A program made the position numbers and the translations under genes. Positions 36,501 through 44,916 of a stretch of 64,000 bases of DNA are shown here, one piece after another. Where the stretch lies: assembly GCA_905182335.1 (NCBI GenBank), contig CAJJBE010000003.1:279870-343869 (forward strand). Direction: 5' to 3'. The notes under the pieces were generated by a model, which saw only the letters and a program-made list of their open reading frames with translations, was not told where the DNA came from and searched no databases. Numbering within the stretch: position 1 is the first letter of the stretch; the number at the start of each line of letters is the position of its first letter. The stretch is from Flavobacteriales bacterium UBA4466 (lineage in GTDB: Bacteria > Bacteroidota > Bacteroidia > Flavobacteriales_D > Crocinitomicaceae).

Positions 36501-37976
36501 TTACAGCCCGAACCCAACGTAGTCTCTTTTACCACTTTCTGTCATTATTTCTAGTAGAACTCCTCTGTTGTCATTATTTAATTTATCCGTGAGTTGTTCA
36601 ACAGATTCGATTACTTCGTTGTTTATTTTTAAAATGATCATACCTTCTTTAAGGCCGATAGATTTTAACTTTCCTGCACGAATAAATTTTATCTTTACCC
36701 CATTCGAAATATTCAATTCCTTCTTATCCTTATTTGTTAATTCTGTGAAAGCTGCGCCTAAGGCTACATTTTTTTGAATTTTCTCTTTACTAACAAGCTT
36801 TGCTTCTCCATCGCTATTTCGAAGTATAATTTCTTTAACACTTTCATTACCCTTTGGACTTCTGATAGTTACGCTGACCTTATCACCAGGACGTCTTTTA
36901 CCTATCTCTTCTTGCAATGAAGCAGCTGAATTTACTATTTTTGATCCAATTTTTAAAATGACATCGCCATCTTCTAAGCCCGCTTTGTCTGCGCTTCCTT
37001 TTTCTAAAACACTTTCAATATAAACACCTTTGATATTTGTTAGTTTTTTATCTTCAACTAGCTCTTGTGTTATGTCTGTAATTTGTACTCCTAGATACCC
37101 ACGTTGTACAATTCCATAATCGATTAGATCTGTTAAAACTTTTTTAACGAGATTCACCGGTACAGCAAACGAATAGCCACTGTAGCTTCCTGTTTGAGAT
37201 GCAATAGCAGTATTTATACCAACTAATTCTCCTTGAGTATTGACTAGTGCTCCTCCGGAGTTTCCTGGATTAACAGCGGCATCTGTTTGAATGAAAGATT
37301 CAATAGGAACGACAGTAGAGCTAGATCGCTCGGATAATAAATTTATGTTGCGTGATTTTGCTGAAATAATTCCAGCTGTAACTGTGCTTTTTAGGTTGAA
37401 AGGGTTTCCTACTGCTAGAACCCATTCGCCAACTCGAATGTTATCACTGTTTCCAATAGGGATTGCTACTAAACCTTTTTCTTTAATTTTCAATACAGCA
37501 ATATCTGTTGATGGGTCAGTCCCGACAATTGTAGCAGTATATTTCCTATTATCATTTAGTGTGACTTCAATTTCTTGAGCGTCTTCAATGACATGATTAT
37601 TTGTTACAATATATCCATCAGTTGAAACAATTACTCCTGATCCTGACCCTGATCCATATTGCTTGAGTTCTCTTCCGCCAGCACCTGGTCCATAAAGGAA
37701 CTCTGAAAATATATCCCTTTGAAATGAAGTTGTTTCTACTTTAGTGGTGACGTGAACTACAGCGTTTAGGCTATTTTCTGATGCGTTGACGAAATCAAGG
37801 CCAGTACTAATCGTGCTGAAGTTCAAAGCTGTTTTCCTCCCAATGGACTCTGTTGACTTATTTTGAATTTTACCTAATTTAGGTCGTGAAGGCTCTTGAT
37901 TTAAAGCAAGGAGGACTGCCAATGGAATCATTCCGCCGAAAATACTAATTACAAAAAATTTAAAATTGCTTTTCAT
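36501..37976 (-). CDS. Periplasmic HtrA/Deg-type serine protease
   Basis: 491 residues with one N-terminal membrane/signal segment (about 7-25). Trypsin-like domain with His128 (TNNHVIED), Asp158 (DPSTDIAVLK) and Ser240 (NPGNSGGAL), all intact. Two PDZ domains follow at about 290-380 and 400-491, the second more diverged. It degrades or refolds misfolded envelope proteins, as DegP and DegQ do. It lies upstream of rpoD on the same strand with its own leader. Confidence 0.93.
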   Translation of the reverse strand: MKSNFKFFVISIFGGMIPLAVLLALNQEPSRPKLGKIQNKSTESIGRKTALNFSTISTGLDFVNASENSLNAVVHVTTKVETTSFQRDIFSEFLYGPGAGGRELKQYGSGSGSGVIVSTDGYIVTNNHVIEDAQEIEVTLNDNRKYTATIVGTDPSTDIAVLKIKEKGLVAIPIGNSDNIRVGEWVLAVGNPFNLKSTVTAGIISAKSRNINLLSERSSSTVVPIESFIQTDAAVNPGNSGGALVNTQGELVGINTAIASQTGSYSGYSFAVPVNLVKKVLTDLIDYGIVQRGYLGVQITDITQELVEDKKLTNIKGVYIESVLEKGSADKAGLEDGDVILKIGSKIVNSAASLQEEIGKRRPGDKVSVTIRSPKGNESVKEIILRNSDGEAKLVSKEKIQKNVALGAAFTELTNKDKKELNISNGVKIKFIRAGKLKSIGLKEGMIILKINNEVIESVEQLTDKLNNDNRGVLLEIMTESGKRDYVGFGL

Positions 37977-38069
37977 AAGTTCTCATTTTTGTTTCATTTA
38001 TATGTCAATTATAACAACAAAGAATTAAAAAGTTATATATGAGTTGTGTTAAAAGATGTTAAGCAAAAC

Positions 38070-38100
38070 ATTGAGATTTCATTGATATGAGGTACTTTTA
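38070..38100 (+). promoter_or_regulatory. Promoter candidate for dapF operon
   Basis: ATTG (38070-38073, one mismatch to TTTG), 19-base spacer, TACTTTTA (38093-38100, one mismatch to TAnnTTTG). It ends five bases before the dapF ATG, implying a leaderless or nearly leaderless mRNA. Confidence 0.35.
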
Positions 38101-38105
38101 CTGTA

Positions 38106-38882
38106 ATGAACATATTTTTCTCGAAATATCAAGGGACTGGAAATGATTTTGTCATGATTGATAATATGAGTGGTTTGTACAATTCTTTGAGTATTGCACA
38201 AATTAAATTCTTGTGTAATCGTAAGCTGGGCGTAGGTGCTGATGGATTAATTAAGCTTTCTAGAAAAGAAGGATTTGATTTTGAAGTAGAGTATTTCAAT
38301 GCTGATGGAAGTCAAAGCTTTTGCGGAAATGGCGCTAGATGTTCTGTTTCCTTTGCACGATCAATTGGAATTATCGAGGCTGAAACTTCTTTTTATGCGA
38401 TTGATGGTTCTCATAAGGCTTTTATAAAAGATGAAAATATCCGTTTGGAGATGCTATCTGTGAATGATTACGAAATGGTTGAAAACGATTATTTATTAGA
38501 TACCGGTTCTCCACATTACATTCATCTTGTAGAAGACCTTGATGATGAAAATATTGTTGATTATGGGCATTCAATTCGATACTCAGACCGTTTTAATGAA
38601 CATGGGATTAACGTGAATACGATGGCTATTGTTTCAGATAACGAGGTTAATGTTGCAACTTATGAGCGAGGGGTAGAAGATGAAACTTTGTCATGTGGTA
38701 CTGGAGTTGCTGCTTGTGTATTAGCGTTTATGGTGATTAAAAATCAAAATAATTCTGAAGTAATAATTAATACAAAAGGTGGCGTTTTAAAAGTTACTGC
38801 CCAAAGAAATAAAAAGGAGTTCACTGATATTTGGTTAACCGGACCTGCAACATTTGTTTTTGATGGAAGTATTGATGCCTAA
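38106..38882 (+). CDS. dapF: Diaminopimelate epimerase
   Basis: 258 residues; converts LL- to meso-diaminopimelate for peptidoglycan and lysine. The two catalytic Cys are Cys73 (SFCGNGARC) and Cys197 (LSCGTGVAAC). KYQGTGNDFVMID is the usual N-terminal block. It is the first gene of a plus-strand run through mltG and beyond; the next gene overlaps its 3' end by eight bases. Confidence 0.96.
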   Translation: MNIFFSKYQGTGNDFVMIDNMSGLYNSLSIAQIKFLCNRKLGVGADGLIKLSRKEGFDFEVEYFNADGSQSFCGNGARCSVSFARSIGIIEAETSFYAIDGSHKAFIKDENIRLEMLSVNDYEMVENDYLLDTGSPHYIHLVEDLDDENIVDYGHSIRYSDRFNEHGINVNTMAIVSDNEVNVATYERGVEDETLSCGTGVAACVLAFMVIKNQNNSEVIINTKGGVLKVTAQRNKKEFTDIWLTGPATFVFDGSIDA

Positions 38883-39366
38883 TTATGTAATGAATAATAT
38901 TCAATCATTTTCATTAGAAAGAGTTTTAGAAGGAATAGTAATTTGGGTGTTGCATGCGGACAAAATACCTCCGCATATTGGTATTTCTATCAATGGGTTG
39001 TTTTTTAGTTTAAAAGCAAATGGTAAGGATATAGCTGTTCCCATCGAGAATGTTCTAGATGTGATTAATCGTAGAGAGATTACGTTACTTTGTTTTTCAT
39101 TGAGTGACGTTTTGTCTGAAAAAAGAGTGGCAGATTCTTTTGAGTTATACGATAAAACAATTCCGAATAAAATAACGTGTCTGAATCCAATTAAGAACAT
39201 TTTAAAACATGATAGGCCTACTAAACTCGTTGAGCTACTTTCTTTACTTGAGGAAGAGGGAAGGATTATTAATGTATTCGGTTTAAATATTTTAAATGAT
39301 TTTTCAGGAATTAAAGATTATGATGTTGCTGATATTCACGAACGATTGACCTTATTAAATAAGTAA
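38875..39366 (+). CDS. Conserved-looking protein of unknown function
   Basis: About 163 residues from the ATG at 38875 (an ATG at 38890 is also possible). No signal peptide, membrane helix or catalytic motif is visible. The sequence alternates beta strands and helices (VIWVLHADKIPPHIGISING; later SLLEEEGRIINVFGLNIL). I do not recognise a family. It overlaps dapF by eight bases and ends two bases before the acetyltransferase, so it is co-expressed with dapF, the GNAT gene and mltG. Confidence 0.6.
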   Translation: MPNYVMNNIQSFSLERVLEGIVIWVLHADKIPPHIGISINGLFFSLKANGKDIAVPIENVLDVINRREITLLCFSLSDVLSEKRVADSFELYDKTIPNKITCLNPIKNILKHDRPTKLVELLSLLEEEGRIINVFGLNILNDFSGIKDYDVADIHERLTLLNK

Positions 39367-39368
39367 TT

Positions 39369-39875
39369 ATGAGTGTATATATTAGACCAATTGAATTGAG
39401 TGATGCTATTGAAGTATTACGTTGGGAAAATGATGTTGAAAACTGGAGTTCTAGCAATAACAAAACGCCATATCAATTGTGGGATATTGTAAGGTTGATC
39501 GAGTCACTTCAAGATATCAAGGTTTCCAAACAGGCCAGGTGGATTATTTGTGATTTAAAAACACGTGAAACATTAGGGGCAGTAGATTTGTGTGCTATTG
39601 ATTTCTCTTCTAAGGAAGCGATAGTTGGAATTTTAATTGCGGATAAGAATAATAGAAAAAAAGGTAGCGCGTCTGAAGGGCTTCGACTAATTCAGGATGA
39701 AGCAATCAATGTAGGGGTTGACAAGCTAACGTGTATGATTCATCCGGAAAACAAACCAAGTTTGGCTTTGTTTGAAAAATGTAATTTTCAGAAAATAGGA
39801 TGGTCAGATGATAAATATCTCACTGATGGTGTGTATATTGAAGCAATATTATTTGAAAAATGTTTAAAAAAATAG
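39369..39875 (+). CDS. GNAT family N-acetyltransferase
   Basis: 168 residues of the RimJ/RimL-like type. The acetyl-CoA loop is NNRKKGSASEGL (R/QxxGxA pattern) at about 95-106, and the C-terminal IHPENKPSLALFEKCNFQKIG block is typical (read in two parts). Target unknown: protein N-terminus, antibiotic or polyamine are all possible. Its 3' end overlaps mltG by 16 bases. Confidence 0.87.
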   Translation: MSVYIRPIELSDAIEVLRWENDVENWSSSNNKTPYQLWDIVRLIESLQDIKVSKQARWIICDLKTRETLGAVDLCAIDFSSKEAIVGILIADKNNRKKGSASEGLRLIQDEAINVGVDKLTCMIHPENKPSLALFEKCNFQKIGWSDDKYLTDGVYIEAILFEKCLKK

Positions 39876-40927
39876 CTCTTCTCGCTTTATTTGCAATTTC
39901 TGCTTTTGCAATTTATAATCGAGAGCGTATCATACGCTCATTTAGTGAGGATACTAGAACAATAAACACTTCTGAGGTTAAGCTCCTTTTTCGTCAAGCT
40001 CCTACGATAAAACAATTGACCGCTGAGTTAATCAAGAATGGTATTATTTCGGATGGAGATCATTTTAATGAATATGTAGCAGCTAACAGAATTGATGCGA
40101 GCCAGTTTGCAGCAGGGAAGTATGTGATACTATCTCAAACTCATCTAGCATCTTTAGTTGATGGTTTTGTTAAGGGAGATAATGGCCATGGAAATGCAGA
40201 AGTTAAAGTCAATGTCGATTTTAATTTATGCAGAGGTATTGAAGATATTGCTTCTAGTATAAGTAAATGCATACTCGCAGATAGCGCCTCTATTGCAACT
40301 TATCTATTCGATCCTGTAATACAATCGATCTATGGTTTTACGGAAGAAGAAATGCCGGCCTTGTTTTTACCAGAACGCTACGAAATGTATTTCGATACAG
40401 ATGCTGAGGCTTTTACGGCGTTTATGGCTAATGAGTTTAAATCATTTTGGAATAAAGGGCGAATAGTCAAGATGAAATCCATTGGACTTAGTGCTCCTTC
40501 ACAAGTAGCTACCATTGCAAGTATTGTTTATTCTGAGCAATCTAAAATGGAAGAAGAATGGCCTGTTATTGCGAAGCTCTACCTTAATCGTATTGATAAA
40601 GGAATACGATTAGAATCTGATCCTACTTTTAAATTTTGTTGGGGAGATAAATTAGAGGGGGTAGAGCGTTTATTAAATAAACACAAAGAAATAGATTGTC
40701 CTTACAATACTTATAGGTATCAGGGAGTACCTCCAGGGCCAATTTGTGTTGTGCCTAGAAAGGTAATTGATGCAGTGTTGAATCCTGCCAATGTCAACTA
40801 TATATTTATGTGTGGTAAGCCTGGAGGTGGAGGGCATAATTTTGCTGTGACCAATCGTGAACATGATAAAAATGCTGCTATATATCATGTGTGGCTGAAG
40901 AAATATTTAGCAGAAAAGAATAGTTAA
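39860..40927 (+). CDS. mltG: Endolytic murein transglycosylase MltG
   Basis: 355 residues anchored by an N-terminal helix (5-19). The YceG domain contains the catalytic Glu226 in IASIVYSEQSK, plus PERYEMYFDT and the closing GVPPGPI and KPGGGGHNFA blocks. It cuts nascent glycan strands in the periplasm and so sets chain length. It overlaps the acetyltransferase gene by 16 bases and ends one base before the asparaginase. Confidence 0.94.
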   Translation: MFKKIALLALFAISAFAIYNRERIIRSFSEDTRTINTSEVKLLFRQAPTIKQLTAELIKNGIISDGDHFNEYVAANRIDASQFAAGKYVILSQTHLASLVDGFVKGDNGHGNAEVKVNVDFNLCRGIEDIASSISKCILADSASIATYLFDPVIQSIYGFTEEEMPALFLPERYEMYFDTDAEAFTAFMANEFKSFWNKGRIVKMKSIGLSAPSQVATIASIVYSEQSKMEEEWPVIAKLYLNRIDKGIRLESDPTFKFCWGDKLEGVERLLNKHKEIDCPYNTYRYQGVPPGPICVVPRKVIDAVLNPANVNYIFMCGKPGGGGHNFAVTNREHDKNAAIYHVWLKKYLAEKNS

Positions 40928-40928
40928 T

Positions 40929-41924
40929 ATGAGAAGAAGGTCATTTTTTAAACTCGGGTTGACAGCTGCTGCTTTAGGTGTGGTTAAGCCAGGGAAGGCA
41001 GCACGTGTTTTTGAGGGTGTGATAACGAGTCCAGCTGAGACTATGAAGCCTATCGTTATTTCTACGTGGGAACATGGTTTAGCTGCTAACGATAATGCTT
41101 GGAAGGTTCTTAAGGCGAATGGTCCTGCAATTGATGCTGTTGAACTTGGAGTTAGAACCACAGAATCAGATATGAAAAACCGAAGCGTTGGCATTGGTGG
41201 TAGGCCTGACCGTGATGGTCATGTTACTTTGGATGCTTGCATAATGGATGAGAAGTCTAATTGTGGTGCTGTAGGTTATTTAGAAGGAATTAAACACCCA
41301 ATTTCTGTTGCTAGAAAAATCATGGAGAATACTCCTCACATTATGTTAGTGGGAGACGGGGCTAAGAGTTTTGCGCTAGATTATGGGTTTAAACACGTGA
41401 AGTCTCCAATTAAGGAGGTTAAGCAAGAATGGAAAAGTTGGAAGAAAGAGAATAAAGAATTATTTGAAAAGCCAGTTATCAATAATGAAAATCACGATAC
41501 AATAGGTATGTTAGCGCTAGATGCTAACGGGAACTTGAGTGGAGCCTGTACAACGAGTGGTTGGGGATACAAGCTTCCTGGTCGTATTGGAGATTCGCCA
41601 ATTATTGGCGCCGGTCTTTTTGTTGATAATGAAATAGGTGCTGCTTGTGCGACTGGGTTAGGAGAGGCTGTGATTCGTATTGCTGGAAGCCATACAGTTG
41701 TTGAATTGATGAGGCAAGGTCGAACCCCTCAGCAAGCTTGTGAAGAGGCTGTGGCACGAATTATTTCAAAACATAAAAATATGGAAGGATTACAGGTTGG
41801 ATTCCTTGCTTTGGATAAAAATGGAGATTATGGAGCGTACTCTGTTTTTAATGGCTTTAATTTTGCAGTGAAATCAAATGATCAGTCGGAATTAATCGAT
41901 GCTGATAATGATCGTAATTGGTAA
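40929..41924 (+). CDS. N4-(beta-N-acetylglucosaminyl)-L-asparaginase (glycosylasparaginase)
   Basis: 331 residues; an Ntn hydrolase that self-cleaves to expose Thr191 (NHDTIGM), the same HDT motif as the Elizabethkingia enzyme. It hydrolyses the GlcNAc-Asn link of N-glycans. The N-terminus is a twin-arginine signal (MRRRSFFKLGL), so it is exported folded. CTTSGWGYKLPGRIGD and CATGLGEAVIR are family blocks. It overlaps the beta-mannosidase frame, which suggests joint use on glycoproteins. Confidence 0.9.
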   Translation: MRRRSFFKLGLTAAALGVVKPGKAARVFEGVITSPAETMKPIVISTWEHGLAANDNAWKVLKANGPAIDAVELGVRTTESDMKNRSVGIGGRPDRDGHVTLDACIMDEKSNCGAVGYLEGIKHPISVARKIMENTPHIMLVGDGAKSFALDYGFKHVKSPIKEVKQEWKSWKKENKELFEKPVINNENHDTIGMLALDANGNLSGACTTSGWGYKLPGRIGDSPIIGAGLFVDNEIGAACATGLGEAVIRIAGSHTVVELMRQGRTPQQACEEAVARIISKHKNMEGLQVGFLALDKNGDYGAYSVFNGFNFAVKSNDQSELIDADNDRNW

Positions 41925-41932
41925 GGTTTATT

Positions 41933-44431
41933 ATGCGTGAATTTTTAATTTTATTTTTTCTAATCATTTTTATGTTTAGCTCTTCATTTATCTCTAATTC
42001 TCAGGATATTGAGCTTTCTTGGAGTTTTCTACATCCGATTAAAAAAGAGTGGTTAGAGCTAGGTGTTAAAGGCTCTGTGCAAGAAGGATTGATTACTAAT
42101 AAAGAGCTTCCGGATCCTTTTTATGGATTGAATGAAGAGATGTTTGGTTGGGTTGAGGACTATCAATGGGAATTTAAATCCATGTTTTTTATCGAGAAAG
42201 AATTGGAGAAAGAGTTTGTCGAATTGATTTTTCCTTCTATTGATACATATGCGAAAGTATATTTGAATGATCATCTTGTTTTGGAGACAGATAATGCTTT
42301 TATTCCACATTTCATAGACGTTAAGAAGTATGCTAAAAAAGGATTTAACGAAATTGTGATTGTGTTCACGCCTCCTGTAATTTATCATAAAAATAAATTG
42401 AAAAAAGTAGGATATCAGCTTCCTGCGCCTAATGATGTCCATGAAGTTGCCATTGCTCCCTATTCAAGAAAACCACAATATCAGTTTGGCTGGGATTGGG
42501 CATTACGGATGAATACAATTGGGTTAAATAAGCCAGCGGTAATTAGGGCATACGAAAACACAAGGGTGTTAAATAAGACAACGCGAATTATATCTATTTC
42601 AGATGAGGTTGCGGTGGTTGAATTTGACATTTATTTATCAAATAAAAATATTAAAGAAGTTCGATGGGATAGTGAGTTGTTTGGGTGTGAGGAAGTTCAG
42701 GGTGTAGACGGTTTATTTACCCGGAAAGTTGAAATCGAAAATCCAAAGCTTTGGTGGCCAAAAGGGCAAGGATATGCGTTTATGTATAAGGATTCAATAT
42801 ATATTAAAAATATTGATGGAGAGGTTATTATGTCTATCGAATTAAAGTTTGGGGTTAAGTCTTCCGAGTTGGTTCAAGAGCAGGATGAATGGGGTATAAG
42901 TTATTACTTTAAGATAAATGGGAGACGTATTTTTTGTAAAGGTGCCAACTATATTCCACAAGATATTTTTCCTGCTCGAATAACCGATAAAATGGTGGTT
43001 GATATGGTCGATTTAATGGATGAATCAAACTTCAATATGATTCGTGTTTGGGGTGGTGGTTATTACCCTGATGAGGTTTTCTTTGATCGATGCGATGAGC
43101 TTGGCATAATGGTGTGGGAAGATCTGATGTTCGCTTGTGCTATGTATCCTGGAGATGATGTGTTTATTGAAAATATTACACGTGAGTTTGAATATCAAGT
43201 TCCTAGAATTTCTAGTCATCCAAGCGTTGTGCTATTTAATGGTAATAATGAAGTTGAAGTGGCTTGGGGTAATTGGGGACTTCAAATAAAATATGGCCTT
43301 TATGGTGCGAGTGCGAGGGATATTGAGTCGGCATATGATCGTATTTTTAAGGAGACAGCTCCAGGCGTTATAACTAAGCATAGTACGATTCCATACATAC
43401 ACACTTCACCCTTAAGTAATTGGGGGAAGAGTCATTTATATAATAATGGTTCTCAACATTACTGGGGTGTTTGGCATGGAAAAGATCCTATTGAAGATTT
43501 TGGAAAGAAAATAGGGCGGTTTAACGCAGAGTATGGATTTCAAAGTTTCCCTGAATATAATACACTTGGTACATTTTCAATAAAGGATGATTGGGATTTG
43601 TCTTCTCCGGTAATGCGGCATCATCAAAAAAGCTATGTTGGGAATGATATGATTTTAAAGCATGCGAAGCGATTGTATGGTAATCCAGAAACCTTTGAGG
43701 AGTTTGTTTATTATTCTCAGCTAACTCAGTCTATGGCTGTCAGTATGGCTGTTGCAGGGCATCGTATTGATGCCCCTCGTTGTGGGGGGACACTATATTG
43801 GCAGCTTAATGATTGTTGGCCAGCTCCAACGTGGTCGAGTGTTGATTATAATGGGAATTGGAAAGCACTCCAATATAAAATGCGCGATGATTATCGTGAT
43901 GTTTCTGTTATGGCGAAATACAATGAATTAAATGATATTGACTACTATCTCGTTTCAGGGGTAGTGAGTGTGTTTAAATCTAATGTTAACCTTAAGGTAT
44001 TTTCGTTACATGGTGATTTATTGAATGAATTAGACACTGTCATTGATGTGAATGGGAATGGTTCTCATAAGCTTGATTTAAACGAATTTCTATTAAATAA
44101 CGGATTAGATAGCAATGCGGTTTTAGCCTTTAGCTTCTATAATGATCTAGGAGAGAGGGTTAAAAGAAATTTTGATCACATTGTATCGGAGTTCGAGAAA
44201 GCGAAAATAGAAGATGTTAAGCTGACAGTTCATTCAATAGATGAGAAGAATCGGGATCTAGTTTTAGATATATCATGTTCCAAATATCTTCGAAATCTTT
44301 GGGTTTCTAGTGCCAAGTTTGGATTAAAATTTGATAATAATTTCGAAAGTTTATTGCCAGGAAAACATAAAATAAAGATTAAATACGAAACGCTTCCTAC
44401 TCTAGAGGATTTTAAATTAATGTGGCTATAA
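41933..44431 (+). CDS. GH2 beta-mannosidase
   Basis: About 832 residues. I place the start at the ATG at 41933, which gives a signal peptide (FMFSSSFISNSQ); an ATG five codons upstream is possible. GH2 domains are in order, with acid/base Glu440 (NGNNEVEVAWGNW) and nucleophile Glu533 (FNAEYGFQSFPE). The pattern matches beta-mannosidases that remove terminal mannose from N-glycans. It begins eight bases after the asparaginase stop. Confidence 0.9.
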   Translation: MREFLILFFLIIFMFSSSFISNSQDIELSWSFLHPIKKEWLELGVKGSVQEGLITNKELPDPFYGLNEEMFGWVEDYQWEFKSMFFIEKELEKEFVELIFPSIDTYAKVYLNDHLVLETDNAFIPHFIDVKKYAKKGFNEIVIVFTPPVIYHKNKLKKVGYQLPAPNDVHEVAIAPYSRKPQYQFGWDWALRMNTIGLNKPAVIRAYENTRVLNKTTRIISISDEVAVVEFDIYLSNKNIKEVRWDSELFGCEEVQGVDGLFTRKVEIENPKLWWPKGQGYAFMYKDSIYIKNIDGEVIMSIELKFGVKSSELVQEQDEWGISYYFKINGRRIFCKGANYIPQDIFPARITDKMVVDMVDLMDESNFNMIRVWGGGYYPDEVFFDRCDELGIMVWEDLMFACAMYPGDDVFIENITREFEYQVPRISSHPSVVLFNGNNEVEVAWGNWGLQIKYGLYGASARDIESAYDRIFKETAPGVITKHSTIPYIHTSPLSNWGKSHLYNNGSQHYWGVWHGKDPIEDFGKKIGRFNAEYGFQSFPEYNTLGTFSIKDDWDLSSPVMRHHQKSYVGNDMILKHAKRLYGNPETFEEFVYYSQLTQSMAVSMAVAGHRIDAPRCGGTLYWQLNDCWPAPTWSSVDYNGNWKALQYKMRDDYRDVSVMAKYNELNDIDYYLVSGVVSVFKSNVNLKVFSLHGDLLNELDTVIDVNGNGSHKLDLNEFLLNNGLDSNAVLAFSFYNDLGERVKRNFDHIVSEFEKAKIEDVKLTVHSIDEKNRDLVLDISCSKYLRNLWVSSAKFGLKFDNNFESLLPGKHKIKIKYETLPTLEDFKLMWL

Positions 44432-44459
44432 AAGACTTATAAAGATGTGAGAAATATAA

Positions 44460-44834
44460 TTACTTTCTCAATGGTGTTACGTCCCTTAAGGATACAACTC
44501 GACTACATTTGCAATAATTTGGCTGCATTGCCCTGCTTAGTGTGTAGGTGAAGCGAATAACGAACCCTTCTCTTTTGAATTTTTCAGCTAAGTTTACAGG
44601 GTACATCGTTATGTTGCCAGAATCTGTTTTTGCATCGATATAAATTAAGCATCCTTTTTCTTCGATATGAACAGTTCCTATAACTCTCATTGTATCAATA
44701 GCTACCTCACTTTCAGTTAGGATACGTGTATCTATATTAGTTAAGGTGTGCTTATCAGTATTTGTAGGGATTTCCTTTTGAGTACTACATGATGAGGATA
44801 AAAAAAATAGGCTTAATATAAATAACGGTTTCAT
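44460..44834 (-). CDS. Small predicted lipoprotein, unknown
   Basis: 124 residues with a lipoprotein signal (LSSSCSTQ). The mature part has a charged linker, then a beta-rich region with GCLIYID and a final CKCSRVVSLRDVTPL. It resembles small Bacteroidota lipoproteins without assigned roles. It converges on the beta-mannosidase gene (28-base gap). Confidence 0.6.
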   Translation of the reverse strand: MKPLFILSLFFLSSSCSTQKEIPTNTDKHTLTNIDTRILTESEVAIDTMRVIGTVHIEEKGCLIYIDAKTDSGNITMYPVNLAEKFKREGFVIRFTYTLSRAMQPNYCKCSRVVSLRDVTPLRK

Positions 44835-44872
44835 AATTTGTGATTTGATATGTAGTAGGCATAAATCATTCC

Positions 44873-44904
44873 AAAAAAGAAGCCGACTAAAAGCCGGCTT
44901 CTTT
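44873..44904 (-). terminator. Terminator of the C25 protease gene
   Basis: Perfect 10-base stem (AAAGAAGCCG with CGGCTTCTTT) and 9-base loop; on the minus strand a T run follows. It starts about 13 bases after the protease stop. Confidence 0.85.
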
Positions 44905-44916
44905 AGCTTGAAAAAA

